Below, in pieces: positions 11,434-23,395 of a stretch of DNA of 64,000 nucleotides. A program made the translations under genes and the position numbers. The notes under the pieces are model-generated. The model did not search any database and was not told the DNA's origin. It saw only the letters and a program-made list of their open reading frames with translations. The first letter of the stretch is position 1. The number at the start of each line of letters is the position of its first letter. Source of the DNA: Platerodrilus igneus (lineage: Eukaryota > Arthropoda > Insecta > Coleoptera > Lycidae); the NCBI GenBank assembly GCA_036346225.1, contig JARFIW010001104.1, forward strand, positions 6,722,001-6,786,000, written 5' to 3'.

Positions 11434-11965
11434 ACTGAAGGTCGGAGAAATAGGGCATATAACTGTAAAACAATAGAAGGTGATCGAACTGCATCTAACA
11501 AGAAAGAACAGCGCCTATGAGGAAAGACAACAAACATAGAACAAGAAGAAAATTGTTGAAAGCATATGTCTGGAGCACAGCACAGCATGCCTATGAAATA
11601 CGGGCAGTCCGAAACGCAGACAGAAAAACGGTAGCAGCCTTTTGAAATGCTGTGCTTCAGATGTATGAGGATGATAGCATGGACAAACAAAGATAATAAC
11701 AAATAAGTTATAGAAATAGTAGGGGAACAAGGATATCTGGTGAAAAAGGGAAATAGAAGGGCGGAATACGTTCTAAGGCATTGGGGAGTAGTATGGGATA
11801 TATTACAAGCAGAGATAGGAGAAAAGAGGTAGATGTAGACCTAGATCAGATAGTTATAGATGCAAACTGTGCATATTTCAGGAAAATCTGTAGATTAGTT
11901 CAAAATAGGAAACAATGATGTTACGCATCTAACCAGTTCTAGGATTGAAGACCTAATGATGATGA
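11434..11965 (+). mobile_element. LINE 3' fragment (RTE-like)
   Basis: This continues the tail module interrupted by the SINE, then matches the LINE from about codon region TYVWSTALYG to the ATGATGATGA tail. It is heavily mutated, with no open frame. Confidence 0.75.
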
Positions 11966-12330
11966 TATTTACCCCTCCGTACAACCTGTAGGAGAAATCC
12001 CCGCCTGCAGTTATACCTAAATAAACAAACAAAGGAAGGAAATAACACATTAATAAAAGAACTCTAATTAGCATAAAAAGAAAAGGAAATATTACAATGG
12101 GCATTAACCCGGTTTAAGTAAGTGAGAATAAACCATATATATTAATATTTGCTAGCTAGTGTACTTGTATGCCAGATTTCACAATTTCGTTTAGTAATCA
12201 TAGTATTATGATATCTCACATAGGTTCTGATAATTCTAACATATAACCTACAAATACAACTACAATGGCAATAACGTCTTCCAATGTGCCAGCAAATTTT
12301 TCTCTCATTTCCGCATTAATAGATAGTAGT
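11966..12330. other. No recognisable feature
   Basis: AT-rich DNA; nothing that I can assign. Confidence 0.5.
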
Positions 12331-13180
12331 TAAAGTTAAGCGTAATGTGGTAATCCCATGGCAATAGCTCCCCGTATCATAAGTCATTTTTGTACATACA
12401 ATTAATTCGAGACTTGTATGAGCCCCAAACAGTAATATATAAGTGAACAGGCTCTCGACGCAAGCACGAAAGAAACACTCAACCACGTCTCTACGGTGTT
12501 GGATCTCTCGTTCGCTCCTCAAACCGGAGCGGTTCAGATGGACCTGGGATCCCGTAACGGGCGCAGCCTTCAATACCCCAAGGAGCGGCAATGCAAAGGA
12601 CTATCGTGTCCCCCGTAGGAAGCTAGAATGATTACGAAAAATATTAATTTATTTACGCCGACAAGTACGGGTTTATAAAACCATCAATACCCACCACGCT
12701 GTAAGGCGTGTGCGAATTTTCATAAAGAAAAACGGAACGAAAATCTAGCAATTACAACAAGTGCTTCTTAACATTTTGAAAAGAAAGTGCACATAAATTC
12801 GTTTTATTAAACAACCAGAGCTCCAAGTCATATTGTGGTTATCAAAAAGCGTGATTAGGAAACTTGGAAACACGCTTTTATCGGATAGTACGCGACCTTA
12901 GTTCGACGAATCTTTAGATTCAAAACATAGAGAAAGCAATTACACGTTATCGGAATGTTTAACAAATTAAAGAATACCTAAAACAAGGTATTGACTTATT
13001 TAAATTTTATCATATACTTGTCGTATCCAAGCAAATAGAATTAAGGTAGAGTGGGCTTATGCTGACAGGTAAAATATACAGGATGCTGATGAAGGATTTA
13101 AGAATAGCAACAGAATTGATTTAACTGAAAAACAAATTAAAGGGAAAAGGGGTAATTAATTTATCCCGAAAATAAATGTA
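12331..13180 (+). repeat. LTR-like repeat, family X copy 1
   Basis: Homologous to 50,010-50,718 over a stretch with a TATA box (TATATAAGTGAAC near 12,438), a GC-richer leader (CCTGGGATCCCGTAACGGG), a GCTAGAAT block and CACCACGCTGTAAGGCGTG. The distal part (12,930-13,110) also matches 49,130-49,290. It ends near AAATAAATGTAACA; other copies end AAATAAACGTAACA. A TATA box inside and a CA end suggest a long terminal repeat, but no paired LTR or coding region was found. Confidence 0.5.
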
Positions 13181-13246
13181 ACAGATTCTTTCTTCAGTGG
13201 GGAACAGTATTGTGGCTACCAACGGAGCATTTTTAAGCCTGTTTAT

Positions 13247-13425
13247 TTTTATCCACATGCACCCAGCAATACGATACAGAAAGAAGTAGAATAAAAAATA
13301 ATCGCGCCCGCAAAAGAGAAAACATTCTTTATAAGAGTGATTGCTTCCGTGCGGGCGCTACCCTTTTACTATTCTTTGATTTGATGCTTTTTGTAATGTG
13401 CTGCTGGGTGTCTGTGTAGATGTAA
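13247..13425. repeat. Short imperfect foldback (MITE-like)
   Basis: The two halves, ATCCACATGCACCCAGCA...GCGCCCGCA and GTGCGGGCGC...GCTGGGTGTCTGTGTAGAT, are imperfect inverted repeats meeting near 13,330. A MITE or a strong RNA hairpin are both possible. No target duplication identified. Confidence 0.45.
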
Positions 13426-14061
13426 ATTGACCGGCTAAATTTTTGAAAATGCTTTATTTTGGTGTCTGTTGTAACGCACCCTAAGATAGTTCTATATAAA
13501 TATAATGTTATTTTAGTTAAGTTTATATTATAACAAATACATATTCTGTGGTACTAGCTCAAGTAGCCACTTCCATTTGTTACAGCTCTGTGAAATCTGA
13601 CCCTTCTTATTCCGCATAATATATCAGAAGAAACGGTATCCTTATTGAGGCGTACGTTATCACCATTTAATTAGCTTCAGATTTATCACAATAAAACATT
13701 TAATCGTAATAATTTCTCTAAATTTGCCCCATGAACAAGTCGTTTTACATTTGCGCTAATAGTGTTGCCTAATCAGTAGGCGGTCTACATCCACCTTCAA
13801 GAATTACTAAACTAACATAGCACTTGCGCGGCTCGTCACGAGGGGAAGCTTGAAGTAGATGACCGGTTCCTGACGTGGAGGTATCAAAAAGCGGGCTCAG
13901 CCATCTTGCACGACGACAGCGGTCGTAGAGCAGTGAGTTGAAGGTGCTGGCGCTTTTACGCACCAGCTGGTCCTTCAGAATTGCGATTTAACTAAAGAGA
14001 AAGGTCGTGGTCGTTTTGGAAGGGGTACCAAGATGTAGTTTCCCCGGGTTCCGGCCAGGCG
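13426..14061. other. Unassigned DNA with a GC-richer patch
   Basis: The stretch 13,840-14,060 is clearly richer in GC than its surroundings and abuts the truncated copia element. No convincing frame or RNA gene; possibly the remains of another LTR element. Confidence 0.4.
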
Positions 14062-14070
14062 ATCCGAACA

Positions 14071-16569
14071 TTATATGTGGCAACAAAGTGACCACCGATC
14101 CTTGACGTCCGTTAACAGTAAGAGTATCATTGGTAGGTGATCAATTGGAGTGATTACAGATTTGCAATCGACCATATTAAATTTTCTTAAGGTATCCATA
14201 ATGTACGTTGACTTATCCAAATACATTACATCCTTTTTTCTTCGCACACGCATACCAAGTATGTATTTTACTGTACTTAAATCCTTCATTTTAAATGAAT
14301 TCATCAATTTCTGTTTTATTGAATGTATTTCTTCTTGATTATTACAAAACAGCAAAAAGTTGTCAATGTAGATTACAATTATCGATAAATTTCCATTTTC
14401 GTTTCTGCAATATACACACGGTTCAGAATTTAACCTTTTAAAGTTCATTAAAACGAAACCATGCTAAGTTTTTCGTTCCATATTTGAGATGACTGTTTTA
14501 ACCCATAAATTAAGCGTTTTAGCAAACAAACTTTATCTTCTTTTCCTGAAACAACAAAATTTTCTGGTTGCTTCATATAAATTGTTTCTTTTAGATCACC
14601 ATTGTAAAAAACAGTTGACACATTCAGGTGATCGATATATAGATCTAGCTCTACAGCAATAGCCAATAATATCACCATAGTCGAATGTCTGACAACTGGT
14701 AAAAACGTCTCGGTGTAGTCAGTACCATACCTCTGAGTGAATCCTTTTGCTACCAGTCGAGCTTTATGTTGATATATTTCTCCACTGCCGTTCCTTTATA
14801 ATTTAAGTATCCACTTGTTTCTTATTGCCTTTGCGCCTTTAGCCAGATCAACAAGTGTCCAAGCATCATTTGCTTTGAACGAGAGATATTCTTGTTTCAT
14901 AGCGTTTTCCCATAACAATTTGTCTTTACTACTTAATGCTTCAGAAACTGTTTTTGGCTCATTGCTATCACAAACCACACTGTAGAATTCGAAGTCTGAG
15001 AAGTCTTTTGGCTTCCTGTTTCTGTTTGCGTAACGTCTAACATTTTCCGTATCATCATTGTTATTATCGTGTATGTTGCTGATCACTATCCACTAAAACA
15101 TCAAAGTTTTCTTCTGTAATTAAATTTTCATTTGTGTTTAAATTTTCATTTGTGACGTTCTCATCAAGAATATGCCGTGATTTATAAACCGATTCACTTG
15201 GCTGTTCATCCCTCCCTTCCACTGCTTTCTCTTCTATACAATCAACATCTCGTGAAATAATTATATTTGAAGGAAATTTTGGATCTACTAGCCTATAAGC
15301 TTTTGAGTCTGTAGAGTAGCCTACAAAAATAAACTCCTTACTTTTAGGATGTAGTTTCTTTCTGTTGACTTTTGGAATGTGAGCAAATGCCCTACAGCCA
15401 AATACTCTTAAATGACTTAAATTTATCTTCTTGTTAGACCATTTTTCTTCTGGGGTCATTTTACGAACTGCAACTGTAGGAGATCTATTTTTCAAATATA
15501 CTACTGTATTTGCCGCCTCAGTCCAGTATGACTTATCTAGACCTGAATCATCTAAAAAAGCTCTTGTTTTTTCTATAACTGTTCGATTAACTCTTCCGGC
15601 AATCTCGTTCTGTCCCGGAGAATATGGACCAATAGTTTGGTGCTTCACACCACAATTACTGAAATGTTCAAGAAGTTCTTTATTCAGATATGCACCACCT
15701 CTGTCTTATTTCAGTATTTTTATATGTATACCATTCTCATTTTCGACTAGTAATTTCCATTCTTTAATTTTTGAATTAACTTCATGTTTGCTACTTATAA
15801 AATAAACCAACGTTTTACTCAAGTAATCATCAGTTAAATTCAGAATATATCGTGCACCTGCATGTTTACTAACGCTCATTGGGCCGCATAAATCAGAATG
15901 CACCAATTCTAAAAGTTCGGTAGCACGAGTTCCTTTCTTTCTTTTTGGGAATGGTTTGCTAGTTGGCTTCCTTTTAATACAAGAAATACAGCGAGAAATT
16001 TCTCCACTGTAATTTATACCAACTGACATTTTACTCTTAAGAAGATTCATGTTCTTCATGTATAAATGAGCTAAACGACGATGCCACAGGTCTTGACTGG
16101 TCATATCCTTAGTAAAATTTGCCCTTAACTATTTATCATCTTGTTGAACTATCTGCGCTGATATACTTTTGTCATTTAAAGTATTAACATTCAGTTGATA
16201 AAGTTCACAATGACAAGATGCATGAGCAATTTTTTTGCCTTTAATTGAACAATTATTTTATAAATAAATACTTGATCCACTCTTGGACAAAGTTATAACT
16301 AACCCTTTTTGAACCATTTGATTTACAGAAAGTAGATTAAGACCAAGTCCTGGAACATAAATGACATCCGATATAGACCTTTTTATGTTATTTATCGTCA
16401 CTGTAGCGTCTCCTTGATCAGCTCTGATTAATTTTTGATTACTAGCTACTGTTACATCAAGATTATTAGTTGTGCTTTTAAAATTATTCAATCGTTCCCT
16501 TTGTCCAGTCACGTGATTCGTACATGCAGAATCTAAGTACCACTGTTCACTATTTATTTGTGTAGTCAT
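14071..16569 (-). pseudogene. Copia pol: protease, integrase, reverse transcriptase
   Basis: From the 5' side of the minus strand: a protease with the family's WYLDSACTNHVT block (active D within DSA) near 16,540; a GAG-pre-integrase HHCC finger (LWHRRLAH...CISCIK, near 16,010-16,090); an integrase core (VHSDLCGP near 15,905 and NRTVIEKTRAF near 15,590); and RT segments (WENAMKQEYLSF near 14,900, then 14,678-14,071). The catalytic motif reads IYIDN where the family has YVDD, so the second aspartate is lost. Several frameshifts and stops, and RNase H is absent. A dead copy. Confidence 0.85.
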
Positions 16570-17340
16570 AGCTGTAAGTAAAAACCAATCACTGAATTTT
16601 TACTCTGACCATTAATTTTTGTGTACATTGAGTTCTGTATTTTCTTGTTACTAGAACCATTTTTTGGACATTCATTTGCTTTGTGACGTTTTTGGTGACA
16701 TTTAAAGCATTTTGGAGCGAATGGATTATTACCATTGGATGAATTGCTTTTTCCAGTCATAAATACTAAACTTGAAAGAATTTCGTTTACTTTTATATCT
16801 TCTTGTAAAAGTTTTGATTTGACCAACTCCGTAGTAAGAATTTTCCAAAGCCATTACCATTAGATCATAATTTGTTGGTAAACCATTTAGCATTAATACA
16901 GCCAAAAATTCATCTTCGATGGGTTTGCTGAAATTAGCTATTTGCTGTGCAATTGATTTTAGTTTTGTTACATATCCTTCCATATTATTGAACTTAGTTA
17001 ACTTTAAATTAAAAAGAGATCGCAATAGACTTAATCGTCTTAATAATTCTTTGTCTTCAAACGCTTTTTCTAAGTTATTCCAAGTCTGTTTGACAGAATT
17101 TGCATTTCTGACATATAGATAACAGTTTAGTTTGACATATAGACAAATATTAGCTAAAGCTTTTAGTTATAGCTTTTCTTCAACTTTTATAGGATTGCCT
17201 TGTTTGTCCATTTCTGGGTCAATGCATTTCCATAGGTCTTTATGAATCAAACACATGCGTATGGTAAATTTCCAGTTATTATAATTTGAAATTCCCTCTT
17301 GCAATTCAATACCTTGAAAACGTATATCTCTCTGTGTCAT
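16566..17340 (-). pseudogene. Copia gag
   Basis: The gag-like frame starts at the ATG complementary to 17,338-17,340. It carries the usual UBN2/Retrotran_gag-type helices (visible up to about 16,850), with a stop near codon 60, and then a CCHC zinc knuckle (CFKCHQKRHKANEC) encoded near 16,690-16,730. The product would package element RNA into virus-like particles. Two or more frame breaks are present. Confidence 0.8.
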
Positions 17341-17449
17341 TTTTGTAGTTATTCAATAAACTTTTATTTAAAAATAAATAATTTCAGACAAGTTCAAACT
17401 CTATATACAGTTCACAATGATTTACTTTTGTAACGCAAACAACTAACTA

Positions 17450-17463
17450 CTGGGCCCATAACC
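17450..17463 (-). other. Copia primer-binding site (internal tRNA-iMet)
   Basis: The minus strand reads GGTTATGGGCCCAG about 110 bases upstream of gag. This is the site known from copia, which primes with a cleaved 5' half of initiator tRNA-Met instead of an intact tRNA 3' end. It fixes the 5' LTR boundary just beyond 17,467. Confidence 0.75.
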
Positions 17464-17651
17464 TGATATACTTTTAATATTTGGTGTACAAAAAAGTTCT
17501 GAGCTTTAGATTTCATACAACCGAAACCACAATTTAAAATTCATTAGTTTTCCGCTCTTTTACGGTTTTACAACGTTGACATTTGGTCTTTGAAAATACC
17601 ATGTGGTTTGACGTTTAACGCACATAACCTGCAAAATCAGTAATATTCACG

Positions 17652-18889
17652 ATGGCAATAACAAAAGAGCATATTCGATTTTCCATGCACTTCGCGTTTC
17701 ATCTGAAGCAAAATGCTGCTGAAGCCACTGAAATGATTTGTGCTGCATATGGAGAGAAGGCTGTAAGTTATGCTACGTGTAAAAGGTGGTATCAAAAATT
17801 TCGCCAAGGAGATTTCAGTCTTGGCATTACGCAGCAAGCCCTTTCCACACGTTTACATGCAATGAAAAAAGTTCAGAAGAAAGGCAGATGGGTTCCGCAT
17901 GCACTGTCCGAAGACAACAAAAATCGACGGCGTGACACCGCACTCACTTTGCTTTCAAGGTTCCGGAAAAAGGATTTTCTGCACCAAATCATTACAGGCG
18001 ATGAAAAGTGGATACTTTATATTAACCCGAAGCGTAAAAAATCATGGGTTGACCCTGGTCAACCTGCGACATCGACTCGAAAGCCGCCCAATATCCACGG
18101 CAAGAAAGTTTTGCTCTGCATATGGTGAGATTGGAAAGGTGTATTGTATTACAAGTTAGGCGGCTCCGTGGCGTAGTGGTATGTGTGTGACTACTACGCC
18201 CTAGGTCCCGGGTTCGAATCCCGACACGGTCCGCTTGAAAAATGTTAGGCGAGCATTTTTCGCAAAAATACACCCTCGTTCGGATGAGAGGTAAAATGGA
18301 GGTCCCGTGTGTGAGTGTTGTCACGCACGTTAAAGATCCCTACCTTGCTTGGAACAGCAAGGATTCGGCAAAATTCAAAATTTTCCAGGTAAAAAAAAAA
18401 CTCGCTTCCTGGCCAATGTAGTACCTTCGGGTGGAGCATTGGAAAATCACATGTAATGTATTACAAGTTGTTACAGCCGGGTGAAACAATTACGGTAGAC
18501 CGCTATCAGCAACAATTAACCAATTGAGCGATGTGTTTAAAGAAAAAAGGCCATTTACTGGCAAAGGACATTGTAAAGTAATACGGCTTCATGACATTGC
18601 CTGGCCACATATTGCGAAAGTAACTCAGGACCATATCTTTGCGTTAGACTGGGAACTTTTCCCGCATGCGGTGTATAGCCCAGACATGGCGCCTTTCGAT
18701 TATTAGCTATTCCGGTCGCTGCAGCATCGCTTGGGTAATACCCACTTTGTGACACTTGAAGAGGTACGAAAATGCATTGATGACTTTATCGCCTCGACGC
18801 CAGTGAGCTTCTATCATCAGGGAATTTGCAAGCTGCCCGAAAGATGGCAAAAGGTTATCGATACAAACGGGGAATATTTCGTTGATTAA
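17652..18889 (+). pseudogene. Mariner transposase, interrupted by SINE
   Basis: The ATG at 17,652 starts an N-terminal helix-turn-helix region (the ICAAYGE...TCKRWYQKF block). About 30 codons between the two HTH parts are deleted, with direct joining at QGDFSLG/ITQQAL. The first catalytic D is in TGDEKWIL. The frame stops near 18,126 and the SINE follows. After it come LHDIAWPH (second D) and a PFDY end (third D of the D,D34D triad), then a stop at 18,703 and further family sequence to a TAA at 18,887-18,889. It binds the inverted ends and excises the element; this copy cannot. Confidence 0.88.
18158..18457 (+). mobile_element. tRNA-derived SINE, copy 2
   Basis: A 300-bp element flanked by a 12-bp duplication, GTATTACAAGTT (18,146-18,157 and 18,458-18,469). 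The head has an A box (GTGGCGTAGTGG) and a B box (GGTTCGAATCC). The body matches copy 1 at 11,118-11,419 throughout. Its removal restores the mariner reading. Confidence 0.92.
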
Positions 18890-18963
18890 TATCTTTTTGT
18901 TTGTTTTTAAATAAATATTGAATTTTGCACGAAAAAGATCAGAACTTTTTTGTACACCTAATA

Positions 18964-19270
18964 TATTCGAATTAATTCTTGAGTTAAAAAGAAAATACTT
19001 TAGTTATTAGTAACTGTTATAAAAATGAACTTAATTTTATTATGACATTTTAAGACTAAACAAAAACATTAACAAGCCTGCTTAACAGCATCACCATTAC
19101 CTCACGAAGACTTTACTCCTTAACTCTTTACTCCTATTATTGAATCATCTACCAGTGTTAATATGAGATTAACACCAGGGCACTTTCTTTCGTCTGGTTT
19201 GTCTACATCTCGTAGAAAATACATATTTTCAAAAGATATTCCACTTTTTACACCCAGGGAGAAAACACTG
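18964..19270. other. Probable copia LTR remnant and unassigned DNA
   Basis: By position this should hold what is left of the copia 5' LTR. No paired LTR survives for comparison, so this is inference. Confidence 0.35.
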
Positions 19271-19275
19271 GCATT

Positions 19276-19812
19276 GTTCGCAGAACTTAAGATCACTTGA
19301 GGAAAATTAAGAAACTGTGTAAACAAAGGGGCCACAATTTGAAAAGTTTATGCAACAATTTTGACAGTTCTTCTTCTGTGAAGAATTTATTTAAAGATTT
19401 TCCTACACAAACTGTGGATTTTATAATCGCGCAATTGCGGTGCGCCAAGAGAAATCCTAAAGGTAGACGATGGACTTTGGATGAAAGGATCATGTCTTTG
19501 GCTCTCATGAAACGCAGTTCAAAATGCTACAATTTATTGCGACGATTTGTTTCTCTACCTTCACGTAGAACTGTTGTATCCATATTAGAAAAGACTACAC
19601 TTGAAGCTGGTATAAATAAACACATTTTTTATTACATAAATGAAGCACTAAAAACATGTGGTCCTGAAGCCAGAAAATGTACCTTAGCATTTGATGAAAT
19701 GGATATTCGGAAACATTTGCAGTTTGATCCATCTGTGGATTGTATACGAGGTTTAGAAGATTTAGGAACAAAGCGAGATATATCCCCCAAATCAATATAT
19801 ATGTATATTTAA
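19276..19812 (+). pseudogene. P-element/THAP9-like transposase fragment
   Basis: The frame from about 19,276 gives 175 codons resembling the middle of P-element transposases (THAP9 family): a basic helix region, WTLDERIMSLALMKRSS, PSRRTV and then TLAFDEMDIR, whose aspartate would be the first of the RNase H-like catalytic residues. Neither the N-terminal THAP finger nor the C-terminal half and terminal repeats are seen. The frame ends in a stop at 19,810-19,812. A fragment only. Confidence 0.75.
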
Positions 19813-19904
19813 ATGAAATTATTAAGCCTTAAGAATTATTGTACATTGAACAATTGAAAGACATGATAAAAAGGTTAATGAAAATTCACAAACCAGACAT
19901 GAGA

Positions 19905-20358
19905 TCAGAAATAGTTACTTTGTATTCCAAACGTAATATGACACTGCAGGTGCAGGTCACAGTAGACAATAAGACAGCAATTATTAGAATTAGGATTATT
20001 AAAATGTAATACTTTGTATTGTATCAAGAAATAGCAGACATGAGATCTGCATTTCCCACAAAGTAATGTAAGAGCAGGGATAGCATAAATACCCTCAGGA
20101 GTCCAAGATGACCAGTCAGTCTCGAGCTTCATAACTTTAACATTGTTTGTTGTTCAAGCTACTCATTTTAGTTTTAATTGATTAATTTAGCGAAAAGTAA
20201 CTTAGATTATTTTTTAACCAAGTCGTTAATGATTATAACGTACAATTGTCAAAATTATGGTAACTATTATAAAATACACTTGATAAGACTGTTAATTTGG
20301 AAATAAAGTTTTTTAAAAAGAAGCTCCCAAAGGCCCAAAACCTATCTGGCGCAGCCGG
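19905..20358 (+). repeat. Probable LTR end with primer-binding site
   Basis: TGGCGCAGCCGG (20,347-20,358) is one base from TGGCGCAGTCGG, the primer-binding site of gypsy/errantivirus-type elements. Upstream are AATAAA (near 20,303) and a TATA-like CATAAATACC (near 20,084) followed by CAGTC initiator-like bases. This order fits an LTR, but the left boundary is unclear and no coding part follows. Confidence 0.4.
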
Positions 20359-22770
20359 AAGTATTCCAGAAAGGCACTAGGAAATCCCAAAATCAAGGAA
20401 CTGGTGTTCTTGAATTTTAATTCTTTATCTTGAACAGAAAACCAATAGGACGAAGTACATAAATCGACCAAGTCCAATAACAAAGAGGAAAGACTATAAT
20501 GGAACTGGCAAACAAATTCTTGTGAGTACCATAAGTTCATTTTCCTAACCATTATCAACTGAATATTGATATTAGCTAGTGAGAAACAAAAGAAATGTTT
20601 ATGTACAATTTTAGTATCGCAATTTATTATTATTATTTCTTAAAGAATTTACTCAGCAAACTTATTTTAACAAAGGAATTATATAGACGCATTTATGCAC
20701 AATTTATTACGATTAATGAAACGATTTATTGTATATTTATAAAACAATTCTTTGTACCATTTATTACAGCGATTATTACTGTAACAATTTATTCAGAACT
20801 CCATTCTCATCACATTCATAAAGATTTATAATTAAACACTTTCAGTGCAAATTAATTAATGAAGATGTATAATTATAAAAGCGTTTTATGTACTTTATCA
20901 TTGCAACAATTTAACGAAATAATTATTCAGCGGAAGTCTGAAACCGATGTAATTATAACCAAGGTTATAATTACCCACAATATACGTAAAAATAAGTGAT
21001 TCTTTAAATAACTTAATACAAACTAGACTGAAAAGTACCTCTTAATTTATATAACAACAATGAACTCTGACAACATTATGAAGCTGTATCTAGACGCAAT
21101 CCCCTTATATCACGAAAATCAAGCACTACTAGTCATCTTCATTACTGCTTGCAAGATATTTTCAAAAAAACGCAACCGAGTGCAATTAAACATGGCTCAG
21201 CACTAAATGTATCACTTAAAGATTATCAGGTTTGTTTGCTTCTGTTTTGCATAATACTAGTGCTAGTGCGTTATAAACTATGTAGTGGAGTGTGTATTAG
21301 TTAACCTTAACCTTAACCAAGTCTTTAATATAATATTTTATTTGTGTTCCTCTACAAATAAGGAATAGAACAAGCGTTCAACAAATCTGCGCCGAAAACC
21401 TGAGATGTATTGATTAAGCAGCGAATTAATTATTTACATATAATTTGGAAAGTGAATTATTTTATTTCGTTTGTATTTTCTGTGAAATCTAATACGCCAC
21501 CTATGCAAGCACGCGATTAACTATTGTACCTGTGTTTGTACTGTAATACAATAGCATATCGTATAAGATAAATCTAACGTCGTCTGCTACTTAAAATTCA
21601 TTTGAAGGTTTTGAAGTGAACATATCTGATTTCCAATTGTCAGTGTTACTGTTAATAAACCGCACCTTACCAATAAAGAAGAACTGAACAAACTTATATA
21701 TATATATACATGTATATATATTGCTATGATAATAAGATACTTTAAGGGTATATTAAGTCATAGGGGTCGTAAAATAAATGCAAATATTATTAACGTTAAG
21801 AAAACCAAACAATTCCACCATTAAATAGGAGTAAATCGACTATTTTACATAAAATCAATAGCGAGCACACTGTATATAAATCATAACCAATTTAATTCAT
21901 AAGAAAAAAGCTCATTATTCAATAATCAGGTACTATTTAGCTAAAATAATAATGTGTACGTCTTATAATACGGTCTAAGCTAAATATATAAGTCCAGAAT
22001 TGGAAAGAAACGAGCAACAATAAGGTTTTCAAACGCATCAAGTTACATCAAAATAAACACGTAATCGGTGAAGATAAACAAACTGGCATACTAGCTATTT
22101 AATAAGATCATTAAAATATCAACGCATAAATAAGTAAACTTGTTCAAATACGTCATTATTAAAAATATGAATACGTGACAAAAAACATTGTATTGAATAA
22201 AATCCAACATATTTGGAGTAACAAACAATAAATAACAAACGGTTCGCGATTTGATAAAGTTTGGACTATAGTCGACACAAACATAAAGACGTGACCAAAA
22301 TGCAATAAAATTTGGACTTTCTACGAAATATGCTACACAAAGTTGAACGACTACATGTGAAATGAAGCGTCTGAACAAGAATTGGAACAAGGAATTCTTA
22401 GAAATACCGAGTTTTGCAGAGATAAACGCAAGGTACGACGCCTTCATCAACAAACACACTATGAACACCAATAAGAAAATAGATAGGAGTCTATGAATAC
22501 TATGGAGACCTCATAAACATTTAGTATCCGTTCGACCAAGGCACTAACACGTCAATTTAGAGTGAAAATTACGTAAAAGTGAAATTAATGAAGATTAATA
22601 ATTTATTTAAATAGTAAAAATTAAAAGTGCCAATTTATACAACGAGAAGTAGCCGTTTTGATCTTAAAACGTAAGGTAAACAATTAATTGAATTTTATTC
22701 TAATATGTAAGAATTTAGGGCTCTGAATGTACCTCCAAATATACTTCTAATTAAACGTCTAAATGTACTT
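20359..22770. other. No recognisable feature
   Basis: 2.4 kb of AT-rich DNA. Bases 20,359-20,560 may be leader of the preceding LTR element. A short TTAACC repeat near 21,300 is too small to matter. No gene or RNA seen. Confidence 0.5.
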
Positions 22771-22774
22771 CTGA

Positions 22775-23165
22775 AGGTACCATTTCTGCTACCTAAGAAG
22801 CCAAATAAACTAAGATAGAAAAAGTGTAAAATATATAAAACAAAGATTAGCCTAAGCATGTGCTGCGTTTAACAAGAAAAAGCAACTACTATGTTCAAAG
22901 ACAACAAACATAGAAACAAAGAAAACATTGCTGAAAGCATATGTATGGAGCACAGAACTGTACGGCTGTAAGACGTGGACAATAGCAGAAGCGGACAGGA
23001 AAAAGTTAGAAGCCTTGGAAATAAGGTGCCACAGACGTATGATGAAGATATCATGGACAGACAAAGTTTAAGGACCACGAGGTGCTAGAAATGGTAGGAG
23101 AAAACAGAAATATGTGGAAAACAGTAAAAAATAGGAGGGAAAGGATGGGAAGTCACATACTAAGG
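22775..23165 (+). mobile_element. LINE 3' fragment (RTE-like)
   Basis: Closely matches 10,015-10,410 of the LINE, including YVWSTELYGC and RRMMKISWTDKV codons, with stops and frame changes. It breaks off at AAGGCATG and passes directly into a tail module. Confidence 0.8.
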
Positions 23166-23395
23166 CATGCATACTTAAACCCGATAATTATTATAAATAA
23201 CTGTAGATGTTAGTTTTGTAATACCCTCAACTAATGTTGAGTGTGTGAAAGGATTTATTGGAAAACTATTTATTCGGCAAATGTCTAAGTGTTGTGGGAT
23301 TTTGGTAGCCGCAGCTTGCTTAACCCCTTTCACGCACCACTGATTATCGGTAAAATAGGATATATATTCAGAAAGCAATCGAAGGGCAGTCGAGC
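23166..23395 (+). repeat. LINE tail module, third copy
   Basis: Homologous to 10,625-10,800 and 10,970-11,103 (shared GTGTGTGAAAGGATTTA and GGTAGCCGCAGCTTGCTTAA). Confidence 0.7.

Larger units (their letters stand above)
14062..17467 (-). mobile_element. Copia-type LTR retrotransposon, truncated
   Basis: On the minus strand the order is primer-binding site, gag, zinc knuckle, protease, integrase, reverse transcriptase. Integrase before RT is diagnostic of copia (Pseudoviridae). The 3' end, including RNase H and the 3' LTR, is missing; homology stops near 14,071. The 5' LTR lies beyond 17,467 and was invaded by a mariner. Confidence 0.88.
17480..18961 (+). mobile_element. Mariner transposon inserted in the copia 5' LTR region
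   Basis: The ends are TTTGGTGTACAAAAAAGTTC and, inverted, TTAGGTGTACAAAAAAGTTC, each flanked by TA (17,478-17,479 and 18,962-18,963), as required for Tc1/mariner. It lies a few bases outside the copia primer-binding site. It carries a SINE at 18,158-18,457; without it the element is about 1.17 kb, shorter than usual because of an internal deletion. Confidence 0.92.

Noticed and set aside
21300..21320. Telomere-like TTAACC repeats
   Set aside because: Only about three units, and not the arthropod TTAGG motif.
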